A stretch of 64,000 nt of DNA from positions 1-64,000 of the forward strand of contig JBBQNN010000001.1 in the NCBI GenBank assembly GCA_038329965.1, read 5' to 3'. This DNA comes from QHCA01 sp003244095. GTDB taxonomy: Bacteria > Actinomycetota > Actinomycetes > Mycobacteriales > QHCA01. This document shows positions 10,822 to 22,052 of this stretch, piece after piece. The translations under genes were made by a program, and so were the position numbers. The notes under the pieces are model-generated. The model was not told where the DNA came from. It did no database searches and saw only the letters and a program-made list of their open reading frames with translations. Positions within the stretch are counted from its first letter, which is position 1; each line of letters begins with the position of its first letter.

Positions 10822-11973
10822 ATGGACCTGCGGCTGTCCGACGAGCAACAGGCCTTCCGCGGCTCGGTGCGGTCCTGGGCCGACGACGTCGTGCGCCCGC
10901 GCGCACTGGCGAACGACCGCGAGGAGCGCTTCCCCACCGAGGGGCTGGCCGGGCTGCGGACCAACGGCTACCTCGGCCTCACCATCGCCGAAGAGTACGG
11001 CGGCGGCGGCGCCGATCCGTTGTCGTACGCCCTGCTCATCGAGGAACTCGGCCGGGCCGATGCCAACGTCCGGTCGATCGTCTCGGTGCACCTGGGCCTG
11101 GCGGCGGGCGCGATAGGCCGGTGGGGGACTCCCGACCAGCGGCAGCGGTGGCTGCCGTCGATGGCGACCGGGGAGACCCTGGGCTGCTTCGCGCTGACCG
11201 AGCCCGACCACGGCAGTGACCCGGCCAACCTGCAGGCGGCGGCGGTCCGCGACGGCGAGTCCTACCGGATCACCGGACGCAAGGTGTTCATCACCAACGG
11301 CTCCATCGCCGGCGTCGCCCTGGTCATGGCCCGCACCGGCGGGCCGGGCGCCCGCGGAGTCTCGGCGTTCCTGGTGCCGACGGATGCGGCCGGCTTCACG
11401 GCAGTGCCGATCCACGGCAAGCTGGGCCTGCGCTCCTGTGACACGGCCGAGCTCGTGCTCGACGACGTGGTCGTCGGCCGCGACGCGCTGCTCGGCGGAG
11501 TGGAGGGGGCCGGGATCAAGGTGGCCCTGTCGGCGCTGGACGACGGCCGGCTCTCGCTGAGCGCATCGTGCACCGGCATCGCCCAGGCCGCGCTGGAGGC
11601 GATGATCGGCTATGCCGGCCAGCGCGAGCAGTTCGGCAAGCCGATCGCCGGGCATCAACTCGTGCAGGAGATGATCGCCGACACCGCGGTGGACGTCGAC
11701 TGCGCGCGCCTGCTCACCTGGCAGGTCGCCGATCTCAAAGCCCACGGCGAGGCGTACTCCCTCGCCGCCTCCAAGGCCAAGCTGTTCGCCTCCGAGGCCT
11801 CCGTACGCGCGGCGAACGCCTGTCTGCAGGTACACGGCGGATATGGATATGTCGACGAGTACCCAGCCGGCAAGCTGCTCCGCGATGCCCGCGTGACGAC
11901 CTTGTACGAAGGCACCACCCAGATCCAGAAGCTGATCATCGGCCGCGCCCTGACCGGCCTCTCCGCCTTCTGA
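10822..11973 (+). CDS. Acyl-CoA dehydrogenase (FAD-dependent)
   Basis: 383-residue acyl-CoA dehydrogenase that oxidises acyl-CoA to trans-2-enoyl-CoA in beta-oxidation or branched-chain degradation. The N-terminal helical domain begins MDLRLSDEQQAFR. The FAD/substrate motif CFALTEPDHGSD is near residue 125. The C-terminal domain has the catalytic Glu in LYEGTTQIQ (E363), the short/medium-chain position. ATG 10822 follows the crotonase stop by one base, with GAGAGG as SD, so the two are co-translated. The pair suggests sequential dehydrogenation and hydration, although the crotonase active site is altered. Confidence 0.95.
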   Translation: MDLRLSDEQQAFRGSVRSWADDVVRPRALANDREERFPTEGLAGLRTNGYLGLTIAEEYGGGGADPLSYALLIEELGRADANVRSIVSVHLGLAAGAIGRWGTPDQRQRWLPSMATGETLGCFALTEPDHGSDPANLQAAAVRDGESYRITGRKVFITNGSIAGVALVMARTGGPGARGVSAFLVPTDAAGFTAVPIHGKLGLRSCDTAELVLDDVVVGRDALLGGVEGAGIKVALSALDDGRLSLSASCTGIAQAALEAMIGYAGQREQFGKPIAGHQLVQEMIADTAVDVDCARLLTWQVADLKAHGEAYSLAASKAKLFASEASVRAANACLQVHGGYGYVDEYPAGKLLRDARVTTLYEGTTQIQKLIIGRALTGLSAF

Positions 11974-12004
11974 TCTCACCCGCCTCGCACACCCCTCGCA
12001 CGAC

Positions 12005-12054
12005 TTCCCGGAAAACGTCGCTTTCGCGGCCCTCAGAGCGACGACTTCCCGGAA
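12005..12054. repeat. 50-bp intergenic inverted repeat, copy 1
   Basis: An 18-bp left arm TTCCCGGAAAACGTCGCT, a 14-nt loop and an 18-bp right arm AGCGACGACTTCCCGGAA. The arms pair at 14 of 18 positions, and each outer end is itself a near-palindrome. It lies in the 158-bp gap after the acyl-CoA dehydrogenase gene. A second copy with the same arm and loop lengths lies at 18009-18058. No T-tract follows, so a simple intrinsic terminator is not favoured. Confidence 0.8.
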
Positions 12055-12131
12055 GTTGCTGGATGGGGGGACAGGCCTGGGCGGAACATGACCACGGCCG
12101 TCCGTGTTGGCGCAGGTAGGAGGTGGGGCGC

Positions 12132-14021
12132 TTGTCGATGGGACACGCGGGATGGCAGTCGTGGCGGTCGTTCACCGGCGACAGCGCGGTGACCAAACAG
12201 AAGCTGGCCCCGGGCACGCTGCGCCGGATCTTCCGGTTCGGCGCGCCCTACAAGCGCGAGTTGATCATCTTCCTGATCCTCGTCGTGATCGATGCCGTCA
12301 TCGGCACCCTCAACCCGCTGATCTTCCGCGAGATCATCAACAAAGGCATCCTCGGGCACCGGGTCGGCCTGATCGAGGTGCTGGCGGGGGTGATTGCCGG
12401 GCTGGCCGTCGCAGCTGCCGCCCTGTCGCTGGCACAGCGCTACTACTCCGTGCGGGTCGGCGAGGGCCTCATCTACGACATGCGGTCAAAGGTGTTCGAG
12501 CACATCCAGCGGATGCCGATCGCCTTCTTCACCCGTACCCAGACCGGTGCCCTGATCACCCGGCTGAACAACGACGTGCTCGGTGCGCAGCAGGCGTTCA
12601 CCGGCACCCTGTCCAGCGTCGTCAGCAACGTCATCAGCGTCTCGCTGGTGCTCGTCGCGATGTTCGCCCTGTCCTGGCAGATCACCCTCGTGGCGCTGTT
12701 GTTGCTGCCGGTGTTCGTGATCCCGGCCCGGTGGATGGGCCGCCGGCTGCAGACCATCACGCGGGAGAGCTACCAGCTCGACGCGAAGATGAACACCACG
12801 ATGACCGAGCGGTTCAACGTCTCCGGCGCCCTGCTGGTCAAGCTCTTCGGCCGCACCGACGAGGAGGCCCGGATCTTCCGCGAGCGGGCCGGGAGGGTGC
12901 GCGACATCGGCATCACCCAGGCGATGTACAGCCGGATCTTCTTCGTCTCCCTGATGCTCACCGCATCGCTGGCCACCGCCCTGGTCTACGGCTGGGGTGG
13001 CGTGCTGGCCGCGCGGGGAGCCCTCGACGTGGGCACGGTGGTCGCGCTGACCGCCTATCTCGGCCGGCTCTACGGCCCGCTCACCGCCCTGTCGAACGTG
13101 CAGGTCGACGTGATGGGTGCGCTGGTGTCCTTCGAGCGGGTGTTCGAGGTGCTCGACCTGGAGCCGATGATCACCGACCGGCCCGGCGCCGAGCCGCTGC
13201 CGGCCGGCGCCCGGACCATCGAGTTCGACGACGTGCACTTCGCGTACCCGACCGCCGAGGAGGTCTCGCTGGCCTCGCTGGAGTCGGTCGCCAAGCTTGA
13301 GCAGACCTCGAGCCAGCAGGTGCTGCACGGCGTGTCGTTCACGGCGGAGCCAGGCCAGCTCGTCGCACTCGTCGGCCCGTCAGGGGCCGGCAAGACCACG
13401 ATCTCCAGCCTCGTGTCCCGCATGTACGACGTCCGCTCCGGTGCGGTGCGCATAGGGGGCCACGACGTGCGCGACGTCACCCTCTCCTCGCTGCGCGAGG
13501 CCATCGGCGTGGTGACGCAGGACGCTCACATGTTCCACGACACCATCCGGTCCAACCTGCTCTACGCCCGGCCCGAGGCGACCGAGGACGAGCTGTGGGA
13601 GGCGTTGAGCGGCGGCCAGATCGCCGACCTGGTCCGTTCGCTGCCGGACGGCCTGGAAACGATGGTCGGCGAGCGCGGCTACCGGCTCTCCGGCGGTGAG
13701 AAGCAGCGGCTGGCGCTGGCCCGCCTGCTGCTCAAGGCGCCGTCGATCGTGATCCTCGACGAGGCGACCGCCCACCTCGACAGCGAGTCCGAGGTGGCCG
13801 TGCAGCGCGCGCTGGAGACGGCGCTCGAGGGGCGAACCTCGCTGGTGATCGCCCACCGGCTGTCGACGATCCGCGAGGCCGACGCGATCCTGGTCATCGA
13901 CGACGGCCGGGTCGTCGAGTCCGGTCGCCATGAGGAGTTGCTGGCCCGCGAGGGGCTCTACGCCGAGCTCTATCGCACGCAGTTCCAGCGTCAGGAGGTG
14001 CTCGAGGCCGTCCGCGACTGA
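12132..14021 (+). CDS. ABC exporter half-transporter (TMD-NBD)
   Basis: 629-residue fused ABC exporter. A type I exporter membrane domain with six helices spans about residues 30-320, followed by an ATPase domain (about 360-620). Walker A is GPSGAGKTT, the signature is LSGGEKQRLALARLL, and Walker B is IVILDEATAHLD. About 25 residues (SLASLESVAKLEQTSS) are inserted between the A-loop FAYP and the rest of the ATPase domain, a feature of some actinobacterial exporters. It works as a homodimer or with an unseen partner; the cargo (drug, lipid or peptide) is unknown. TTG 12132 is favoured by AGGAGG 8 bases upstream; GTG 12123 and ATG 12138 are alternatives. Confidence 0.92.
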   Translation: MSMGHAGWQSWRSFTGDSAVTKQKLAPGTLRRIFRFGAPYKRELIIFLILVVIDAVIGTLNPLIFREIINKGILGHRVGLIEVLAGVIAGLAVAAAALSLAQRYYSVRVGEGLIYDMRSKVFEHIQRMPIAFFTRTQTGALITRLNNDVLGAQQAFTGTLSSVVSNVISVSLVLVAMFALSWQITLVALLLLPVFVIPARWMGRRLQTITRESYQLDAKMNTTMTERFNVSGALLVKLFGRTDEEARIFRERAGRVRDIGITQAMYSRIFFVSLMLTASLATALVYGWGGVLAARGALDVGTVVALTAYLGRLYGPLTALSNVQVDVMGALVSFERVFEVLDLEPMITDRPGAEPLPAGARTIEFDDVHFAYPTAEEVSLASLESVAKLEQTSSQQVLHGVSFTAEPGQLVALVGPSGAGKTTISSLVSRMYDVRSGAVRIGGHDVRDVTLSSLREAIGVVTQDAHMFHDTIRSNLLYARPEATEDELWEALSGGQIADLVRSLPDGLETMVGERGYRLSGGEKQRLALARLLLKAPSIVILDEATAHLDSESEVAVQRALETALEGRTSLVIAHRLSTIREADAILVIDDGRVVESGRHEELLAREGLYAELYRTQFQRQEVLEAVRD

Positions 14022-14127
14022 GCCGGCGGGGGGCGTACGGCTGTACTTGTGGCTTATGTCCTGACAGAGTTCAAACGCCGAGCCGAACGCCCGAACGCTG
14101 TCCGACGGATCATGACCGGGATAGGGA

Positions 14128-16482
14128 ATGTCGATCGATCAGGATGTGCCGAGCAGCCCCGCGCAGCTTGCGGGACTGCGGTTCGATGCCGTGACGGCAC
14201 CGCCCGATCCACTAGACGTGATCCGGACCGTCCTCGCCAAGGCGGCGGACTTCATCGGCGCGCCGCACGGCTTCATCGCGCACATCACGCCGGAGGATCC
14301 CGAGCTCAGCCTCCGGCTGGGCATCGGGGTCTTCGAGCATCCCAGCCCGGCCGGGCTGGGTCCGATCGGGGACCTGGCCATCGACGTCTGGCGCGCTGGG
14401 CAGCCGCTCGTGGTGCGCCGTGACGCCATACCGGCCGGCGAAGATCGTTTCCACGAGTTGGCCCTCGTACCGTTCGACATCGGTCCGCGGGTCGATGGAA
14501 TCGTCGGCCTGGCCTACGGCGCCGACTCCGTACTCAGCTTCCGCACCGCGGAGGTCGACCTGATCAGGGGGTTCTGCCGGCTCGCCTCGATCGCCCTCGA
14601 CAACGCCCGCCTCTACGCCGAGGAGAGACGGTCACGCCGGCTCACCGAGCGCCTGCAGGACAGCGTCCGGGCGATCAACCAGAGCCTCGACCTCGATGTC
14701 GTGCTCCCGGCGATCCTGGATCAGCTGCGGGAGGTCATCGAGTACGACAGCAGCACCATCCAACTGCTCGAAGGCGACGCCATGCGGGTGATCGCCGCCC
14801 GCGGCTTTCCACCGGAGGAGCTGGGCCGGGTCCGCCCTCTGGAGGAGTATCCGTACAACAAGCGGCTGGCCACCAGTCCGGAGCCGATCGTGGAGGGACA
14901 GGCCCCCAGGGCGGTCCTCTGGCGGTCCGGGCCGCACCTGGCGGCGATCCGCAGCAACCTCGGAGTCCCCCTGGTGGTTCGTGGCCGGATCATCGGCGCG
15001 CTCACGATCGACAGCCACGAGCCCAATCTCTACAGCGCCGACGACGCGCCGGCGGCGATGGCCTTCGCCCGGCACGCCGCCATCGCGATCGAACACGCCC
15101 GGCTGTTCACCGCGGCGCAGCGCGAGCTGACAGAGCGCAAGGCGGCGCAGGAGCGGCTCAACTACCTGGCCTGCTTCGACCCCGTCACCGCGCTGCCCAA
15201 CCGCACGCTGCTGGGCGACCGGCTCCGCCAGGCCCTCGACCAGGCCGGCCGGGACAACAAGCTCGTCGCGATCCTGTTCCTCGACCTCGACCGGTTCAAG
15301 ACCGTCAACGACAGCCTGGGGCACACGGCTGGTGACCGGCTGCTCAAGATCGTGGGCGAGCGGTTGCGGCAAACGGTGCGCGAGGGTGACACCGTGGCCC
15401 GGCTCGGCGGCGACGAGTTCGCCGTCGTGCTGCCGCAGCTCGACCATGTGGCGGCGAGCCGTGCCGTCGCGGACAAGATCGGCCGGGCATTCTGCGCGCC
15501 CTTCGACCTTGACGGCCGCGAGATCTGGTTGTCGGCCAGCGTCGGCGTGGCCGTCTACCCCTCCGACGGCGCCGACCTCGACGAATTGCTGAACAACGCC
15601 GACTCGGCGATGTACCTCGCCAAGCATCAGGGCGGCAGCACCCACCGGCTGTACGAGCCCGGGGTGGCGCGGGCCGTCGATCGCCTGGACATCGAGAACG
15701 ACATGCGGCACGCGGTCGACCGCCGCGAGCTGCGGGTGCTGTACCAGCCGCTGGTGGAGCTGAGCACCGGCCGCATGCTCGGCGCGGAGGCCCTGCTCCG
15801 CTGGGCACATCCCAAGCGGGGCGTTGTCCTGCCCGCCGACTTCATCGGTCTGGCAGAGGAGACCGGCCTGATCGTCCCGCTCGGCCGGTGGGTGCTGCGC
15901 GAGGCCTGCCGCCAGGGCACGGCGTGGCAGCGGGCGGGTGCCGGCCCGCACTGGATGACGGTCAACGTGTCTGCCCGCCAGCTCAACGACAGCCTGGTCC
16001 GTACCGTGCGCTCGGCGCTGGAGGAGACCGGCATGGACCCGTGCGGGCTGCTCCTGGAGATCACCGAGAGCGGTCTGATGCAGAACACCGAGAAGGCCAT
16101 CGCCGCGACGCGTGAGCTGGCATCGGTCGGGGTGTCCTTCGCCGTCGACGACTTCGGCATCGGGTACTCCAGCCTGAGCCAGCTCAAGCGGTTCCCCATC
16201 TCGCTGCTCAAGATCGACCAATCCTTCGTACGCGACATCCCGGCCGACGCCAGTGATGCCGCGATCGTCACCGGCATCGTGGCGATGTCGCACGCCATGG
16301 GGGTCGGCGTCGTGGCCGAGGGGGTCGAGACCGAGGAGCAGCGCGCCTTCCTGGTCGACTGCGGGTGCGACATCATCCAGGGTTTCCTGGCCCACCCGCC
16401 ACTGTCCAATGACGAGCTCGAACACTCGTTCCTGCTCGGGCGACCGGACAGCCCGACGTGTGCCACACTGCCATCCTCCTGA
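14128..16482 (+). CDS. GAF-GAF-GGDEF-EAL cyclic-di-GMP turnover protein
   Basis: 784-residue soluble signalling protein. Two GAF-like sensor domains (about 29-165 and 190-330) are followed by a GGDEF diguanylate cyclase domain (about 340-510) and an EAL phosphodiesterase domain (about 520-770). The cyclase motif ARLGGDEF is intact (GGDEF 427-431), and the allosteric I-site R-E-G-D (418-421) lies exactly five residues before it. The phosphodiesterase motifs EALLRW (554 on), DDFGIGYSS and KIDQSF are present. Both activities are therefore plausible, with GAF input deciding the balance. ATG 14128 follows GATAGGGA, a weak SD. It stands alone, 106 bases after the ABC exporter gene. Confidence 0.95.
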   Translation: MSIDQDVPSSPAQLAGLRFDAVTAPPDPLDVIRTVLAKAADFIGAPHGFIAHITPEDPELSLRLGIGVFEHPSPAGLGPIGDLAIDVWRAGQPLVVRRDAIPAGEDRFHELALVPFDIGPRVDGIVGLAYGADSVLSFRTAEVDLIRGFCRLASIALDNARLYAEERRSRRLTERLQDSVRAINQSLDLDVVLPAILDQLREVIEYDSSTIQLLEGDAMRVIAARGFPPEELGRVRPLEEYPYNKRLATSPEPIVEGQAPRAVLWRSGPHLAAIRSNLGVPLVVRGRIIGALTIDSHEPNLYSADDAPAAMAFARHAAIAIEHARLFTAAQRELTERKAAQERLNYLACFDPVTALPNRTLLGDRLRQALDQAGRDNKLVAILFLDLDRFKTVNDSLGHTAGDRLLKIVGERLRQTVREGDTVARLGGDEFAVVLPQLDHVAASRAVADKIGRAFCAPFDLDGREIWLSASVGVAVYPSDGADLDELLNNADSAMYLAKHQGGSTHRLYEPGVARAVDRLDIENDMRHAVDRRELRVLYQPLVELSTGRMLGAEALLRWAHPKRGVVLPADFIGLAEETGLIVPLGRWVLREACRQGTAWQRAGAGPHWMTVNVSARQLNDSLVRTVRSALEETGMDPCGLLLEITESGLMQNTEKAIAATRELASVGVSFAVDDFGIGYSSLSQLKRFPISLLKIDQSFVRDIPADASDAAIVTGIVAMSHAMGVGVVAEGVETEEQRAFLVDCGCDIIQGFLAHPPLSNDELEHSFLLGRPDSPTCATLPSS

Positions 16483-16568
16483 GGGATGCCGTCGTGACAC
16501 GCAAGCAACCGCGTCGAAGGTGGTGCAACCGCGACCGGCAGCGCAACCACAACCGCTGACCCTCTCGG

Positions 16569-17318
16569 TCAGAGCGCCCGCAGTGCCCCGCCGTCGACCG
16601 GCCAGAGCGATCCGGTGACGTACGACGAGGCCGGCGACAGCAGGAACGCCGCCACCCGGCCGAACTCCGCCGGCTCGCCATAGCGGCGCAGCGGGATGCC
16701 GGCCTCGTTGCGGGCCCGCGCACCTGCGTCGGCGTCCAGGGACATGGTGCGGTCGGTGGCGATCCGGCCGGGCAGCAGGCCGTTGACCCGGATTCCACGC
16801 GCGCCGAGCTCGTCGGCCAGTTGCTTGGTGAGCATCGCGAGACCGGGGCGAAGGCCGTTGGACACGGCCAGGCCGGGTATCGGCGAGCGGGCGCTGGTCG
16901 ACAGCACCTGGGCGACCGAGCCGCCCTTGCCGAGGCCGGCCGCCACCGCCCGGATCAGCCGCAGGGCACCCAGGAACACGCTGTCGAACCCGGCCCGCCA
17001 GGCCTCCTCGGATGTGTCGAGTGCGCTGCCAGGTGCCGGGCCACCCACGCTGATCAGCGCTCCGTCGAGCCCGCCGTACGCATTGTGCGCGGCGTCGACC
17101 AGGCGGTGGGCCGCGGCCGCGTCGGCGAGGTCGGCGGCGATCCCGACGGCATGCCGGGCACCTCCCAGCTCCTGCGCGGCGAGTTCGACGTCGGCGACGT
17201 TGCGGGCCCCGAGCACGACGCTGGCGCCCTCGGCCACGAGCACCTCAGCGGTGGCCCGGCCCAGCCCGCGCGACCCGCCGCTGACCACGTACACGCGTCC
17301 TGCCAGTCCCAGATCCAT
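16569..17318 (-). CDS. Short-chain dehydrogenase/reductase-like protein with altered active site
   Basis: 249-residue Rossmann-fold SDR. The cofactor motif SGGSRGLG is near residues 12-19 and the catalytic-type serine sits in LSTSARS. Where the family has YxxxK, this protein reads S-N-G-L-R (in LAVSNGLRPGLAML). The tyrosine is therefore serine and the lysine arginine. The later PGRIATDR and SLWPVDGG segments match FabG-like SDRs. A subgroup of SDRs shares an SNxLR-type motif, so this may be a real family rather than a dead enzyme. ATG 17318 fits the start of the fold; GTG/ATG codons upstream add a non-conserved tail. The substrate is unknown. Confidence 0.82.
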   Translation of the reverse strand: MDLGLAGRVYVVSGGSRGLGRATAEVLVAEGASVVLGARNVADVELAAQELGGARHAVGIAADLADAAAAHRLVDAAHNAYGGLDGALISVGGPAPGSALDTSEEAWRAGFDSVFLGALRLIRAVAAGLGKGGSVAQVLSTSARSPIPGLAVSNGLRPGLAMLTKQLADELGARGIRVNGLLPGRIATDRTMSLDADAGARARNEAGIPLRRYGEPAEFGRVAAFLLSPASSYVTGSLWPVDGGALRAL

Positions 17319-17364
17319 GACCGCCAGTTTGTGGAACTGGCCCGCCGCAGGCAACTCCGGAGGG

Positions 17365-17907
17365 CTATTCAGCGGCGGCTCGCAGGCGGGCGAACTCCGC
17401 CGTCAGCGCGTCGAGTTGGTAGTGGGCGTTCAGGCCGCTCGGGTTGGGCAGCACCCAGATGGCCGTTTCGCCGATGCGCTCAGCCTGCGGGCCGATGGTC
17501 GCCTTCGGACGGGCGAAGCCGCTCCGGTAGGCGGTGACCCCGAGCACCGCGAGCCGGCGCGGCCGATGCCGCTGGGCCAGCCGGGTCAGCCGCTGCGCAC
17601 CGGCGGCAAGCTCGTCGCCGGTCAGCTCGTCGGCGCGGGCGGTCGTCCGGGCGACGAGGTTGGTGACGCCCAGGCCATAGGACAGCAACTCGTGCTGTTC
17701 GTCGGGCCGCAGCTGCCGTGGGGTGAAGCCGGACCGATGCAGGGCCGGCCAGAACCGGTTGCCCGGCCGGGCGAAGTGCCGGCCGAGCGCGCCCGACCAC
17801 AGCCCCGGGTTGATCCCGCAGAACAGCACGGCAAGGCCGTCGCCGACGACGTCGGGGATGGTCCGGTCACGCGCCGCCGCCAGGTCGTCCGCTGTGGGGC
17901 GGGTCAA
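17365..17907 (-). CDS. mug: Mug-type G/U mismatch-specific DNA glycosylase
   Basis: 180-residue uracil-DNA glycosylase superfamily protein of the Mug/TDG family, which removes uracil or thymine mispaired with guanine. The diagnostic motif 1 is FCGINPGL (GINPG 31-35, with the Mug-type Asn) and motif 2 is LPNPSGLN (NPSGLN 155-160). The length matches Mug (about 170 residues). TTG 17907 is taken as start because it gives the family length and keeps the gene clear of the repeat at 18009-18058; the SD (GAGGG) is weak and a little far. It shares direction with, and lies downstream of, the acn-acnR pair. Confidence 0.88.
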   Translation of the reverse strand: MTRPTADDLAAARDRTIPDVVGDGLAVLFCGINPGLWSGALGRHFARPGNRFWPALHRSGFTPRQLRPDEQHELLSYGLGVTNLVARTTARADELTGDELAAGAQRLTRLAQRHRPRRLAVLGVTAYRSGFARPKATIGPQAERIGETAIWVLPNPSGLNAHYQLDALTAEFARLRAAAE

Positions 17908-18008
17908 CCGACCGGGCCCTCGATCCGGATCACGACTCCTCCTTCGGTACGGGGCGGACGCGCTCGAGCAGGGCCTGCCCCGAACGCCGCCGACATCGCG
18001 GTGACAAC

Positions 18009-18058
18009 ATCCGGGAAAACGTCGCTTTCCGGTACACCACAGCGACGCTATCCGGGAT
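18009..18058. repeat. 50-bp intergenic inverted repeat, copy 2
   Basis: The left arm is ATCCGGGAAAACGTCGCT, followed by a 14-nt loop, and the right arm is AGCGACGCTATCCGGGAT. Arm length, loop length and the inner GTCGCT/AGCGAC pairs match copy 1 at 12005-12054, while the loop sequences differ. It lies in the roughly 200-bp gap between acnR and mug. Confidence 0.8.
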
Positions 18059-18106
18059 CTTGCCGCGTGGGCCGGGGCGCGGTGCGGGGCCGCCGGGAAG
18101 TCGCCT

Positions 18107-18667
18107 CTACCGGCGGCGGACGGTTTCCTCGACCAGGTCGAGCACGGGGTCGAGGTCGCCGGCGGGGATCCCGGTGGCCAGCCGCAGCACCAGGCCGTCG
18201 AGGGCCAGGGCGAGGAAGCGCTGCAGGACATTGACGTCCACGTCGTCGCGCAGGGTGCCGGCGTCACTCGCGCGCTCCAGCCGGCCGCGGGTGGCCCGCT
18301 CGATCTCGGCGGCCCGCTTCTCCCAGCGGTCGCGGAAGTCGTCATCGGTACGCAGCCGTCTGGACACCTCCAACTGGGTGCCGAGCCAGTCCGGGTCGGC
18401 GTCGCGCAGCAGGTTGCGCATCACCTGCACGAGACCGTGCCGGGCGACCACCGCGGCCATCTCGGCCGCGTCGTCCTCGGCGGCGGCCAGGAAGAGGGAG
18501 TCCTTGTCGCGGAAGTGGTGGAAGATCGCCCCCCGGGACAGGCCGATCTCGTCTTCGAGCCGGCGTACCGTCGCCCCCTCGAAGCCGTGCCGTGCAAAGC
18601 AGGTACGGGCGCCGTCGAGGATCTGCCGCCGCCGCGCGTCGACGTGATCCTGGGTCACCCGGGGCAT
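18107..18667 (-). CDS. acnR: TetR-family regulator of aconitase (AcnR-like)
   Basis: 186-residue TetR repressor. The N-terminal HTH runs from about residue 12 to 58 (ATVRRLEDEIGLSRGAIFHHFRDKDSLF), followed by an all-helical ligand domain. It lies 10 bases downstream of acn on the same strand, the arrangement of acn-acnR in Corynebacterium glutamicum and Rv1475c-Rv1474c in M. tuberculosis, where AcnR represses acn. ATG 18667 matches the usual MPRVTQDHVDARR-type start. Family AcnR binds citrate or isocitrate and Mg as ligand; that is not visible here. A candidate operator is annotated at 21530-21545. Confidence 0.9.
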   Translation of the reverse strand: MPRVTQDHVDARRRQILDGARTCFARHGFEGATVRRLEDEIGLSRGAIFHHFRDKDSLFLAAAEDDAAEMAAVVARHGLVQVMRNLLRDADPDWLGTQLEVSRRLRTDDDFRDRWEKRAAEIERATRGRLERASDAGTLRDDVDVNVLQRFLALALDGLVLRLATGIPAGDLDPVLDLVEETVRRR

Positions 18668-18677
18668 GGCGGGCGTC

Positions 18678-21497
<2,820 letters not shown>

Positions 21498-21529
21498 GGG
21501 GACTCCTCGCAGCCGGGGCAACAACCAAA

Positions 21530-21545
21530 CAGTACGTCCGTCTTG
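21530..21545. promoter_or_regulatory. Candidate AcnR operator upstream of acn
   Basis: CAGTACGTCCGTCTTG matches the AcnR motif recalled from C. glutamicum (CAGNACnnncGTACTG) at all but two defined positions. It lies 33-48 bases before the acn start, inside a wider inverted repeat AACCAA...TTGGTT at 21523-21548. Position, motif and the adjacent acnR gene agree. Confidence 0.6.
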
Positions 21546-21664
21546 GTTACCGCGTCAACCCCCCGCCTTGCCAGTCGATCATGGCGCTTTCCCCGGCATG
21601 GGGGATGGATTGTCCCCCCTTGTACGGGGTGAACGTCATGATCAACTCGGCTATGGTCACCTCC

Positions 21665-22015
21665 GTGATCCACCACGTGCAGTTGGCCATGCCGCCGGGC
21701 CAGGAGGCGACGGCCCGCGAGTTCTACGAAGGCGTGCTCGGGCTGACCGAGGTCGCCAAGCCGGCCATGCTCGCCGCGCGGGGCGGGGCGTGGTTCCGCG
21801 CCGACGGGATCGAGCTGCACCTCGGGGTCGAGGAGGACTTTCGGCCGGCCGCCAAGGCCCATCCGGGCCTGCTGGTCGACGACATCGACGAGCGGGCCGC
21901 CCGGCTCGAGCGCAACGGCTCCCCCGTCCGGTGGGACGCCGACTTCCCCCGCATGCGCCGCTTCTACACCGCCGACCCGTTCGGCAACCGCTTGGAGCTC
22001 CTGCAACCGCTCTGA
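21665..22015 (+). CDS. VOC-superfamily (glyoxalase/bleomycin-resistance fold) protein
   Basis: 116-residue vicinal-oxygen-chelate protein. The first strand is MIHHVQLAMPPG, with metal-type His, then LHLGVEEDF in the middle and the C-terminal YTADPFGNRLELLQPL containing the usual Glu ligand. It is a single VOC module that would dimerise. The substrate is unknown. GTG 21665 gives the common family start, and a TATGGT -10-like element ends about 9 bases before it, so the mRNA may be leaderless. ATG 21638 and 21653 are in-frame alternatives. It is divergent from acn, and a GGGGGA/TCCCCC hairpin lies at 21600-21618 between them. Confidence 0.85.
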   Translation: MIHHVQLAMPPGQEATAREFYEGVLGLTEVAKPAMLAARGGAWFRADGIELHLGVEEDFRPAAKAHPGLLVDDIDERAARLERNGSPVRWDADFPRMRRFYTADPFGNRLELLQPL

Positions 22016-22052
22016 GTCCGCTGTGAATCTTGCGGTCTGCGAAGATGGGCCC

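Noticed and set aside
16483..16560. Short GCAACCGCG direct repeats after the GGDEF-EAL gene as a CRISPR-like or iteron array
   Set aside because: Only two full copies and one partial of 9 bases, with uneven spacing; no array anywhere in the window.
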